A stretch of 64,000 bases of DNA from Pseudomonadota bacterium (GCA_018241725.1 JAFEDI010000038.1:1-64000); one strand, 5' to 3'. Positions 6,623 through 14,047 are shown, counted from the first letter of the stretch. Program-made: numbers and translations. Notes: generated by a model from the sequence alone, not told the origin.

Positions 6623-7969
6623 TCATCCTTTCGCTGCACGCTCAATGCGTTCTTTCAGATCCTCCGGGGCGTAGAAGACAAAAGATTGCCCCTGCTTGAA
6701 CTTGTCGAGAAAGCCCAAGGCTTCCAGCTCAAGCAGGTCGGTTCGAGCCGTCTGATAAACCACACTGTGAAACTGCTGGTGCGCGCTGACTCGATACGCC
6801 TCGCCTGGATTGCGAAGGGCGTGGGTGAGGAGCGTAACCTGCCGGTGGTTGAGTCGTCCGCGAAGAGCCGGGGATCCGGCCAGCAGGCGTTGGGCATCTT
6901 TCTGTTCGTTCGTCTTGCGGGCAAGGTAGGCATACAGGGCCTCAATGGACTTACGGATCGTGCCGAGCTGGTGAAGGATGAAGTAAGTGGTGTCCCCTCC
7001 ATCGGTTTCCGTGTGCAAGTAGGCGGTGACGTACTGGGCGGGCGCCTGGCGTAGAAACTGCGAGATGGAGAGAAACTCCATCAGCCAGTAGCCACTTCGA
7101 GCCATGGCCCAGTAAAACAGCGCCCGGGCGGTGCGACCGTTTCCATCCGCAAACGGGTGGTCGTAGCCGATCATAAAGTGCAACAGGACGGCTCTCACGA
7201 CGGGATGCACGAAAGGGGCGCTCCCTTCGTCCGCGTTCGCAAAGGCACACAGGCGCTCCAGGCGTGAAGGCAGTTCAGCCCAGTGCGGGGGATCGTGCAA
7301 CACTGTGCCTGTCCGGTTATCCACCACCTTCACGTCGTCGCTTTGCCGCAGGCGCCCGGCATCGGCAGGGTCGTCCAGCGTGTCGGCGGTCAGCATCCGG
7401 TGAAGTTCCAGGATGCGTTCCGGGGTGATCGCTTGATCCCGCAGGCTGCGGATGTGCTCCATCGCAGCGTAGTTGTTGAAGATCATCGCCTCGCTGCGGT
7501 CCTTCGGACGGCGCCCTTCCAGCAGCATGGCTTCCGCCACCCTCCGGGTAGTCGAAGCCCCCTCAAGCTGGCTGGAGGTGATCGCTTCTTCGATCAGGGA
7601 GTGCAGCAGGTAGCGTTCGCGGTTCTCATGGATCGGGGCACTGGCCGGCGCCTGAATCTGGCCCGCTGCGTCCCGGTCGATGTGGTGCAAATGGATCTGC
7701 ACTGCCTCCGGCACGGCAAACCTGAACGGCTGCCCCTGACGGTCCAGCAGCGGCAATGGCTTGAGGAGAGGAGTTCGTGCCAGCCAGATCGACAGCCACC
7801 ATTCCTCCAGGGAAAAGCCTTCAGGTGGGTGCCGGTGCCGAAGCTCATCCCAGTGCAGGTAGCGCCCTGAAGTGGTGGCTTCCTGCAGTTCGATCAGCTG
7901 AGCAAGCTTACTGGGTTGAAGCTTTGCCAGGAAACCAGTCGGGTCTGGAGGCGGAAGGGGAATCTTCAT
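6623..7969 (-). CDS. Fic-domain protein (probable AMP-transferase) with winged helix
   Basis: A 448-residue Fic protein. Residues 1-110 are a DUF4172-like N-terminal region. The helix at 131-140 carries SSQLEG, the (S/T)xxxE(G/N) inhibitory motif, placed before the Fic core as in class II Fic enzymes. The catalytic loop is complete, HPFADGNGRTAR at 271-282, so transfer of AMP from ATP to a hydroxyl side chain is expected. The C-terminal 100 residues look like a winged helix (HRQVTLLTHAL, ARTDLLELEALGFL). The target is unknown. It lies inside the tRNA-His repeat-bounded segment and has no separate antitoxin gene, consistent with self-inhibition. Confidence 0.85.
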   Translation of the reverse strand: MKIPLPPPDPTGFLAKLQPSKLAQLIELQEATTSGRYLHWDELRHRHPPEGFSLEEWWLSIWLARTPLLKPLPLLDRQGQPFRFAVPEAVQIHLHHIDRDAAGQIQAPASAPIHENRERYLLHSLIEEAITSSQLEGASTTRRVAEAMLLEGRRPKDRSEAMIFNNYAAMEHIRSLRDQAITPERILELHRMLTADTLDDPADAGRLRQSDDVKVVDNRTGTVLHDPPHWAELPSRLERLCAFANADEGSAPFVHPVVRAVLLHFMIGYDHPFADGNGRTARALFYWAMARSGYWLMEFLSISQFLRQAPAQYVTAYLHTETDGGDTTYFILHQLGTIRKSIEALYAYLARKTNEQKDAQRLLAGSPALRGRLNHRQVTLLTHALRNPGEAYRVSAHQQFHSVVYQTARTDLLELEALGFLDKFKQGQSFVFYAPEDLKERIERAAKG

Positions 7970-7973
7970 TCAG

Positions 7974-8066
7974 CTACTAATTTATGCATGTTTTAGTAGC
8001 TTCTAGTGTATGCGAGGTCCATTGCTTCAGCTAGCAATGAATTACTAATCAATACCTAAATTAGTA
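7974..8066 (-). promoter_or_regulatory. Two dyads upstream of fic (candidate operators)
   Basis: Two inverted repeats with the same half-site lie in the AT-rich leader: CTACTAA-N12-TTAGTAG (7974-7999), directly before the start codon, and TACTAAT-N10-ATTAGTA (8043-8066). The shared half-site TACTAA/TTAGTA suggests one protein binds both, possibly the C-terminal winged helix of the Fic protein itself. Confidence 0.5.
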
Positions 8067-8094
8067 GGCTTTGTAAGGTACTCCATTCTGTTGA

Positions 8095-8150
8095 AGAGCA
8101 CTGGATTGTGATTCCAGGTGTCACCGGTTCGATCCCAGTATGTCGCCCCA
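8095..8150 (+). repeat. tRNA-His 3' fragment, right copy of the 30-bp repeat
   Basis: Positions 8095-8150 read like the 3' part of a tRNA-His gene: anticodon arm CTGGA-TTGTGAT-TCCAG (anticodon GTG), a T arm with loop TTCGATC, and CCCCA at the end. No 5' half precedes it, and the T stem has one mismatch, so it is not a working tRNA. The first 30 bases match 5396-5425 exactly. I read it as an attachment-site fragment left by integration into tRNA-His. Confidence 0.7.
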
Positions 8151-8717
8151 AAGATTCAACGATAACCCTGTGAGAAATCAGGAGGTTTTCGTTTCTACTC
8201 TCTCCTGCTGCGCTACGTGCCCCAGTCCTAGACCATCGCTGATCACATTCCGTGTGATCAGAGTGTGATCGGGTTGTGATCACTTCCCGGTGATCGCCCC
8301 TTGCAACCAGACCCAAGGCTATCACGCAGGGTTTACGGTGCACAACCCCGTCCCCGTCCTTTACACCCGGCCAAGCTGCTCCAGAAATCGATGGCTGCCC
8401 TCTTCAGGGTCAGGCTAGGTCAGTGGCTGGCAGATGCTGATCGCCGCTCATGGCAAAACTGGAGCACCTTGGCTGATCACTAGCTGGCGGTGGGGGTCGA
8501 GTGGGGCACAGCGGGAGCCCGGAGCTTCCGCCGATCAGGATAGGTCTCACAAATTTGTGGTGAGAATTTTCGCCCCCGCTGATCGTGACTCGCGTTCCAT
8601 CAACGCGTCATCTTGAAATTTCGCAAACCCGCCCTAGATTCACTTTTGCTCCTTTTCACGCCGGGAGCAGTGAACGCAGGTTGAAGGCAGTCGCCTCCTT
8701 CATTCGAAGGAGAGCGA
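8151..8717. other. Gene-poor stretch rich in GATC motifs and dyads
   Basis: No convincing protein gene is seen on either strand. Besides the GTGATC array at 8240-8295 there is a palindrome CACAAATTTGTG (8548-8559) framed by TCTCAC/GTGAGA, further TGATC copies, and a possible promoter TTGAAA-N16-TAGATT starting near 8612 that would serve the small frame at 8718. Confidence 0.4.
8240..8295. promoter_or_regulatory. Array of five TGATC repeats, partly helically phased
   Basis: TGATC begins at 8240, 8255, 8266, 8277 and 8291; the three middle copies are spaced by exactly 11 bases, about one helical turn. The first two form a perfect dyad TGATCACA-TTCCG-TGTGATCA (8240-8260). Such clusters serve as operator arrays, iterons or recombination-protein sites. 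Which of these applies cannot be told from the sequence. Confidence 0.45.
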
Positions 8718-9008
8718 TTGAAAGCAGTACCGGTAGTTCTTGGCTGCCTCATGAGTGTTGTCAGGCTCGTCAGGTGTCTTCTCAAACTATATGCGGCCTA
8801 CTTGGTTGGCGACCATCTGACGGCAGTACTCGAAGCCCTCAAGGCGGGAATGTGCTGTCAGGATCTGTGGTGCCAGCGAACGAGGCTGAAAGAAGCAGGA
8901 ACTGAACTAGCGAGAGTCCTATCAGCAACGCTCCGACGACTGTCCAGCGGCCCCGTCAGCCGCAGATTGCTTGAACGCGAAGACAAGGATAGGGGTGAAA
9001 AAATGTGA
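8718..9008 (+). CDS. Possible small hypothetical protein
   Basis: A 96-codon frame with TTG start preceded at good distance by AAGGAG (8707-8712). The N-terminal 45 residues are hydrophobic and leucine-rich with an amphipathic look (VVLGCLMSVVRLVRCLLKL), and the C-terminal part is strongly charged and ends in REDKDRGEKM. I recognise no family. The good ribosome-binding site and possible promoter upstream argue for it; the TTG start and the debris-like surroundings argue against. Confidence 0.25.
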   Translation: MKAVPVVLGCLMSVVRLVRCLLKLYAAYLVGDHLTAVLEALKAGMCCQDLWCQRTRLKEAGTELARVLSATLRRLSSGPVSRRLLEREDKDRGEKM

Positions 9009-9201
9009 TCACCTGATCTCGTACCAAGCTCCACAACACACAACCTTTTGGGAGATATTCCTCGGCATGATTTCCGAGTCCTCCACCCTGTAGTCCCCTG
9101 TGTTTTCTGGAGGCGATGGCCTCCTGAGTACTTCTGAGCAGCAAGCAGCTTGCGAAGAAGGAAGTGCGTGAATTGACTATCCAACCCCTCGAATAGCCAA
9201 C

Positions 9202-9429
9202 GTGACCGATCCCGAACTCACTGCATCTGACGCTACTGGAGAGCTACTCCCACAGGAAATCTGTGGCGAGGTCTTGCTTGAAAAGTACGCGAAGGGCAAT
9301 GAGCAGACGATCTGTGACGTTAGGATAAGAGTGGCTCGGGCGCTCGCCGCCATGGAGTCGGAAGACAAGCGCCTATTCTGGGAAACCAAGTTCCTCGAAG
9401 CCCAGGAGCGCGACTTCGTGCCCGCCGGT
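9202..9429 (+). pseudogene. nrdJ: N-terminal fragment of B12-dependent ribonucleotide reductase
   Basis: From GTG 9202 about 76 codons encode LLPQEICGEVLLEKYAKGNE, then RIRVARALAAMESEDK and ETKFLEAQERDFVPAG, the conserved start of class II (adenosylcobalamin-dependent) ribonucleotide reductases. After FVPAG the homology stops at a run of eight T and the frame continues as unrelated sequence to 9753. The full enzyme has more than 700 residues, so this is only a relic or a duplicated 5' end. The bases from 9430 to 9657 hold only an inverted repeat CGGCAAGTA-N19-TACTTGCCG (9444-9480). Confidence 0.65.
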
Positions 9430-9657
9430 CTTTTTTTTCAGATCGGCAAGTATTACTTGTACGGGTCTCGCTACTTGCCGAAAGGCGAATTCAGAATGTT
9501 CAGGGCTATCGTCCCGATTGTCTTGCTGCGCCTGATGCTCTTGTTTGGCTATGTTGGGAGGTTGAGTTCAAGACAGTACTGCGCTAGGAACAGTCTTGAG
9601 CCATCGACGCTGCTTAATTTCCTGCGCCCCTGCGTGAGGGCACCGCCTTCTCTGCTA

Positions 9658-9812
9658 TTACTCGTCAGGAAGTTTTTCAGTAGCCCCCATCCCCGCGTAC
9701 CTAACCTTCTCCACAGCCTCCCGCATCACCTCCAGCTTCGACCCCCCTCGTAGGTAATCCGGAGCTTTTCATGGCCCACGATGTCGGCCGCTACGTTCTC
9801 TGGGCCGTCTGC
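9658..9812 (-). pseudogene. C-terminal remnant of a second tyrosine recombinase
   Basis: On the minus strand a frame reads GPENVAADIVGHEKLRITYE, GGSKLEVMREAVEKVRY, and stops at 9658-9660. This is the box II histidine/tyrosine region and tail of a phage-type integrase different from the neighbouring P4-type one. A few residues are missing between the catalytic tyrosine and GGSKLE. It overlaps the last bases of the integrase/Bro-N gene in another frame, marking a recombination junction. Confidence 0.55.
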
Positions 9813-11506
9813 TCCCGAACCTGAGCCTTCAGCTTGAGACGAGCCTCACGTTCAGCCATCTGGCCCTCGACGAACGCGAAGGGATCGTCCTTCTGGGTCT
9901 CGATGGGAGCCTGACCGACCACGTAAGCGCCAGTCTTGCGGATCGACGGGAGAACCTGCTGGGTCACCCAGTTCTGGAACTGCTTGGCCTCGGGCCTATC
10001 GCTACGCATGATCAACTTGTAGAGGCCGGACTCGGAGATCAGGGACACCCAAGCGGTACGGCCAAGGAACAAAGAAGACTTGCCAGTCTGACTAGCATCT
10101 CTTTTCGAGACGGTGCGGAACTCGGCCTCACTCAGGGTGGCAACGCAGTGGTAGCGCAGGTTCTGGTAAGACCACCCGAGGGCTTCATTGATATCAGCGG
10201 CTACAAACCACGGGTCACCCTCGATGGTGACGACACGAACCGGCTTGGCCAGGGTCAGGTTGTAGCCGCTGTTGAAGACGAAGGTGGTGACGTTGGTTTC
10301 GGACTTGACGATGTTGACGGGCAGCCAATCGGCCCATTGCTGCATCATTTTCCGACGTTCAGCCAGGTATTCAGCCTGGTGCGAATAGGCGCCGAAGACT
10401 TCCTTCCGCTCCCGGTGGGCCAGCTGCCGGTCGATGACTTCTGGACGCCAGCCCATTTCAAGTAGTGCGCCCGTTGCAGTGGTCCGGAAGCCTGCGCCCG
10501 TTACTTCGTCGCCGGCGTATCCCATGGCCCGCAAGGCGCTGTTGATGGTTCCGTCGCTCATGGGGCGCTTCGGGTCGTTGCGGTTTGGGAAGACCAGATC
10601 CCGGTGGCCCGTGATGTTCTGCATCTCCCGCAATACGGCTACCGCCTGGGTGGAGAGGGAGACGGTGTGCTCTTCCTTCATCTTCATGCCCACCAGCCCG
10701 CGGGAGCGGTCCCGCTCGGCAGGGACGATCCAGGTGCCGGCATCGAGGTCGATCTCTGCCCAGCGAGCCCCGCGTAACTCGCCGGGCCGAAGGAAGGTGA
10801 GCGTAAGCAGCGTGATGGCGTGCTTCACCATGGCCGTGATACCGGCAGCATCGAGGCGGATGAAGAACTCGTGCATCCCCGTTGAGTGCAGTGCCGGCCG
10901 GTGCTTCGTCGATGCCGTCTTCAAGGCCTTGTGCAGGCCATTGACTGGGTTGTTCTCCACCCGCCCGGTAGCGATGGCGTACAGGAAGATGTCGCTGGCC
11001 CGCTGGCGGACACGCTTGAGGGTTTCCAGGACGCCGCGGGCTTCGATCTTTTTCAGCGTGGCCAGCATCTCGGCGGCGCTGATTTCGGCAATCGGGCGAC
11101 GGCCCAGGCTGGGGAAGAGGTCTTGCTCCAGGGACGTGAGCACCTTGGCCGCGTAGGTCTCCACCCACTCGCCTTTCTGCTTCTCATGCCATTCGCGGGC
11201 GACAACCTCAAAGGACGAGTCGGCCGCCACCTTGCGGGCGATCTTCTCGGTGCGGCGGGCTTCGCCGGGGTCGGTGCCGGCGTCCAGCAGGCGGCGGGCT
11301 TCGTCGCGTTTCTGGCGGGCGAGCTTCAGCGGGGTCTCCGGATAGACGCCCAGCGCCAACGTCTTCCGCTTGCCCGCAAAACGGTAGTCCATGCGCCAAT
11401 ACTTGGCGCCAGCGGTGGAAATCAGCAGGTACAGGCCCTTTTCATCGCTGAGTTTCAGGGATTTTTCGCCTGCCTTGGCCTGCTTGCACTGGGTATCGTT
11501 GAGCAT
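9791..11506 (-). CDS. P4-type tyrosine integrase fused to a Bro-N domain
   Basis: A 571-residue protein. Residues 1-90 are the DUF4102 arm-binding domain (KQAKAGEKSLKLSDEKGLYL; LALGVYPETPLKLAR), about 95-190 the core-binding helices, and 210-395 the catalytic domain with Arg240 (TFLRPGELRGARW), Lys near 277, Arg341, His364 and nucleophile Tyr374. Where HxxR is expected the sequence is AGFR, so the first His is Ala338. The usual integrase tail MMQQWADWL runs in frame into a Bro-N domain at 420-525 (VVTIEGDPWFVAADINEALG; SESGLYKLIMRSDRPEAKQF). The start at 11506 has GGGAGGT seven bases upstream. It faces tRNA-Arg, the probable attachment site. Confidence 0.85.
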   Translation of the reverse strand: MLNDTQCKQAKAGEKSLKLSDEKGLYLLISTAGAKYWRMDYRFAGKRKTLALGVYPETPLKLARQKRDEARRLLDAGTDPGEARRTEKIARKVAADSSFEVVAREWHEKQKGEWVETYAAKVLTSLEQDLFPSLGRRPIAEISAAEMLATLKKIEARGVLETLKRVRQRASDIFLYAIATGRVENNPVNGLHKALKTASTKHRPALHSTGMHEFFIRLDAAGITAMVKHAITLLTLTFLRPGELRGARWAEIDLDAGTWIVPAERDRSRGLVGMKMKEEHTVSLSTQAVAVLREMQNITGHRDLVFPNRNDPKRPMSDGTINSALRAMGYAGDEVTGAGFRTTATGALLEMGWRPEVIDRQLAHRERKEVFGAYSHQAEYLAERRKMMQQWADWLPVNIVKSETNVTTFVFNSGYNLTLAKPVRVVTIEGDPWFVAADINEALGWSYQNLRYHCVATLSEAEFRTVSKRDASQTGKSSLFLGRTAWVSLISESGLYKLIMRSDRPEAKQFQNWVTQQVLPSIRKTGAYVVGQAPIETQKDDPFAFVEGQMAEREARLKLKAQVREQTAQRT

Positions 11507-11518
11507 CGCACCTCCCGA

Positions 11519-11583
11519 TTTGACGGTACACAACCTGCATCGCGGTGACGGTATCGAGAAGTACCGACGTGTGTACCGTCAAA
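11519..11583. repeat. 14-bp perfect inverted repeat upstream of the integrase
   Basis: TTTGACGGTACACA (11519-11532) and TGTGTACCGTCAAA (11570-11583) are exact inverted copies. Between them a smaller dyad CGGTA-TCGAGAAG-TACCG repeats the inner part of the motif. The block lies between the integrase start and tRNA-Arg, where an integrase operator or arm-type binding sites would be expected. Confidence 0.6.
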
Positions 11584-11640
11584 AACCGTGCGATGAAACG
11601 CAACCGCCTGCTACAGGATGATACGCCCGGAAAACAAAAA

Positions 11641-11663
11641 AGCCCGCAACCGCGGGCCTTTTC
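11641..11663 (-). terminator. Terminator after tRNA-Arg
   Basis: A GCCCGC-AACC-GCGGGC hairpin is bordered by T runs in both directions, so it may work on both strands. On the minus strand it follows the tRNA by 43 bases and ends in TTTTTTGTTTT. Confidence 0.75.
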
Positions 11664-11705
11664 GTGTGTTTCTGATGCTGCTTGAGACTGCTTGAACCAG
11701 TTATC

Positions 11706-11780
11706 TGGTCCCCCCGACAGGAATCGAACCTGTATCTGGCGCTTAGGAGGCGCCCGTTCTATCCATTGAACTACGGAGAG
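11706..11780 (-). tRNA. tRNA-Arg (anticodon CCT)
   Basis: A complete cloverleaf: acceptor CTCTCCG/CGGGGGG (two G-U pairs), D arm GTTC/GAAC, anticodon stem GGCGC/GCGCC with loop CTCCTAA (anticodon CCT, reading AGG), T arm ACAGG-TTCGATT-CCTGT and encoded CCA. The 3' end points to the integrase gene 200 bases away, the classical arrangement for an island integrated at a tRNA 3' end. Confidence 0.95.
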
Positions 11781-11856
11781 CGAGGGCGGCATTCTAGCTT
11801 GGTGTAGAGCGATACGCCATGCCCACGGGAGCCTGTCGACAAATCAGGCGCCGCCG

Positions 11857-12627
11857 TCAGTTTCTCGCGTAGGAGAGATGAAACTCCTCGATGCCGTCGA
11901 AACGCCGCAACTCCGCAGACAATGCGGCAATCGACATTGCTGAATCCTTGTTGAGGGCCACGGCCACGTAACGCCACTCTTCGCAGTCGTTGGAGCGGTG
12001 GATCTGGATGGAACCGGCCGCCAACTCATAGCCGCGAGCCTGGGCGATGGAAGACAGTACCGCCTCGTTGGGATGAAATCCCGCGCGAAAGCGCAGCACG
12101 ATGGACACCGCATGGCGGGAAGGCAGCCATTTTTCCAGCCTCGACGCCCACATCATCAACGCGGCGGAAAGCAGCGTCAGCAGGATTGCCGCCGAATAGA
12201 AACCGACCCCGACCAGCACGCCGATTGCCGATGAGGACCAGATCGACGCAGCGGTGGTCAGACCGCTGATGTTGAGGCCTTCCTTCATGATCACGCCGGC
12301 GCCAAGGAAACCGACGCCGGACACGATGCCCTGGATGACCCGCGTGGGATCGGGCGGCGCATGACCGATCAGCTCCGTCAGCGCGCTTCCACCGTACCAG
12401 GCCCCCGGATAGCCGACGATCACCGTGAGAGCGCAGGATGCCATGCAGACCAGTCCATAGGTCCGCATGCCGGCAGCGCGGCCGTGGTAGCTACGCTCGT
12501 AGCCCACCAGCAGACCTAGCAGCAGCGCTCCAAGCAAGTTGGAGAAGACGATGAGGTTGACAGCAATCTCTTTCGCAGACCAGTAATGCGCGAACAGATC
12601 GACCACGCTCGGCGAGGCAGCGTTCAT
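11857..12627 (-). CDS. mgtC: MgtC/SapB-family membrane protein
   Basis: A 256-residue inner-membrane protein. The N-terminal two thirds hold about five transmembrane helices with the family core [30 protein letters not shown] and [20 protein letters not shown]. The C-terminal third is a soluble ACT-like domain ([20 protein letters not shown]). The family is linked to growth at low magnesium and, in pathogens, to control of the F-type ATP synthase; in free-living bacteria the exact role is unclear. Its ATG overlaps the ribA stop, so it is translationally coupled to ribA. Confidence 0.85.
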   Translation of the reverse strand: MNAASPSVVDLFAHYWSAKEIAVNLIVFSNLLGALLLGLLVGYERSYHGRAAGMRTYGLVCMASCALTVIVGYPGAWYGGSALTELIGHAPPDPTRVIQGIVSGVGFLGAGVIMKEGLNISGLTTAASIWSSSAIGVLVGVGFYSAAILLTLLSAALMMWASRLEKWLPSRHAVSIVLRFRAGFHPNEAVLSSIAQARGYELAAGSIQIHRSNDCEEWRYVAVALNKDSAMSIAALSAELRRFDGIEEFHLSYARN

Positions 12628-13238
12628 GCCCGCTCGGACGTGAGCAAATGCCCCAGCTTGCGACGCTTTGTGGACAGGTAGCGCTGGTTCCAGCAGTTAT
12701 TGCCAACCTCCAGCGGAACACGTTCGACAACCTCGATCCCGACATCGGTCAGTGCGGCGACCTTGCGCGGATTGTTGGTCATCAAGCGCAGGGCGCCAAC
12801 ACCAAGATGCGCCAGCATGGGCTTGCACAGCTCATAGCTGCGCATGTCGGCTGGAAAACCAAGGGCGGTATTGGCCTCGACGGTATCGGCCCCGCCGTCC
12901 TGCAACTGATAGGCGCGGATCTTGTTGATCAGGCCGATGCCACGGCCTTCCTGGCGGAGATACATGAGCACACCCCTGCCCGCCTTGGCGATCCGCCGCA
13001 GCGCTTCTTCAAGCTGGGCGCCGCAATCGCAGCGCTGGCTGAACAGCGCGTCGCCGGTCAGGCATTCCGAATGGACGCGGGCCAGCACCGGCTCGCCGTT
13101 GGCGATATCGCCCAGGGTCAGGGCAACGTGCTCCTTGTCGGTCCGCTCATCGACGAAACCGTGGAGTTGGAACTTGGCCCACTGCGTGGGTAATTCGCAG
13201 GAGCCTACATACGAGAGTTGGGGGGCGATTTCACTCAT
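12624..13238 (-). CDS. ribA: GTP cyclohydrolase II
   Basis: First enzyme of riboflavin synthesis: opens GTP to 2,5-diamino-6-ribosylamino-pyrimidinone phosphate, releasing formate and pyrophosphate. The 204-residue protein carries the zinc ligands in [17 protein letters not shown], the GTP-binding segment [17 protein letters not shown], and the C-terminal [12 protein letters not shown]. The start at 13238 ([13 protein letters not shown]) gives the normal family length; the longer frame upstream is not conserved in kind. It is a stand-alone RibA, not fused to RibB. It overlaps mgtC by four bases. Confidence 0.93.
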   Translation of the reverse strand: MSEIAPQLSYVGSCELPTQWAKFQLHGFVDERTDKEHVALTLGDIANGEPVLARVHSECLTGDALFSQRCDCGAQLEEALRRIAKAGRGVLMYLRQEGRGIGLINKIRAYQLQDGGADTVEANTALGFPADMRSYELCKPMLAHLGVGALRLMTNNPRKVAALTDVGIEVVERVPLEVGNNCWNQRYLSTKRRKLGHLLTSERA

Positions 13239-13699
13239 TCTGGAACGGATCTTGAAACACAGGGGTTGATTCGGCGTACCGATACCCCGCACTGTAACCC
13301 CACTCGACGATTTGAAACAGAAGTGTGACGGCAAACCAGTTTTGCAAGGCGCACAACAATGGCGAGCCCGTGATGACACCGGAGCGCACGAAACCCACGA
13401 ATGAACAAGGCTTTGACCATCGTTGCAGCGCGGATCCGCGCGGGTATGGCAGCGGACGCCATCGACGTTACAGCCGACAATCCGCCTCCCTCACTGACCT
13501 ATCGGTCTAGTCCAAGAGCGGGATGATGGGAGATGAAGCATTCAGTACGGGAATAATAAAAGCCATACCCATCCGTCTGGCTTCAAGCATCAACGCTGAT
13601 CCGTTCAAGATTACAGAAATGTAACGTTCAGGACAGCTTCCCGTCGGTGAAGGCTTGTCAGAATGAGCCATCCCTTGAGTTCATCTGGATCAGGCCATC
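13239..13699. other. Intergenic region between ribA and the cus operon
   Basis: No supported gene. A 41-codon frame at 13401-13526 ([20 protein letters not shown] and onward) has no clear ribosome-binding site and is probably chance. The region must contain the divergent promoters of ribA and of the metal efflux operon and includes the palindrome at 13611. Confidence 0.5.
13611..13624 (+). promoter_or_regulatory. Palindrome TTACA-N4-TGTAA, candidate CopR/CusR-type box
   Basis: TTACAGAAATGTAA is a perfect dyad 76 bases before the cusF start. Its TTAC/GTAA arms are like the boxes bound by copper- and zinc-responsive OmpR-type regulators (CopR, CusR, CzcR). No regulator gene is in the window, so control from elsewhere is inferred. 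Confidence 0.5.
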
Positions 13700-14047
13700 A
13701 TGAAAACGTCCTTTGGAATCATCTTCGCGGCCCTTCTTTCCGCAGCAACCCTACCGGCCCACGCGGCCAGCGACAAGCCTCAAACGGCCGACGCCCACAA
13801 TCACGGCGGCCACGCCGCCATGGCCCCGGCGACGCTGACCGAAGGCTTGGTGAAGAAAGTGGACAAGGCCGCCGGGCGCGTGACCCTGTCCCACGGCCCG
13901 CTGCCGAATGGCATGCCGGCGATGACGATGATGTTCCGCGTGAAAGATCCCGCATGGCTCGACCAGCTCAAGGCCGGCGACCAGATCCTCTTCGCGGCGG
14001 ATCAGGTGAACGGCGCGATGACCGTCGTGGAGTTGAAGCGCAAATGA
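13700..14047 (+). CDS. cusF: CusF-like periplasmic copper/silver-binding protein
   Basis: A 115-residue secreted protein with signal peptide MKTSFGIIFAALLSAATLPAHA, a histidine-rich linker (DAHNHGGHAAM) and a CusF-type beta-barrel: GLVKKVDKAAGRVTLSHGPL, then NGMPAMTMMFRVKD with the metal-binding methionines. CusF hands Cu(I) or Ag(I) to the periplasmic adaptor of the efflux pump. It is the first gene of the efflux operon, 70 bases before cusC. The trailing LKAGDQILFAADQVNG closes the barrel; length is typical. Confidence 0.88.
   Translation: MKTSFGIIFAALLSAATLPAHAASDKPQTADAHNHGGHAAMAPATLTEGLVKKVDKAAGRVTLSHGPLPNGMPAMTMMFRVKDPAWLDQLKAGDQILFAADQVNGAMTVVELKRK

Noticed and set aside
8095-8150. 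Functional tRNA-His gene
   Set aside because: The 5' half is missing and the T stem has a mismatch, so it can only be a fragment.
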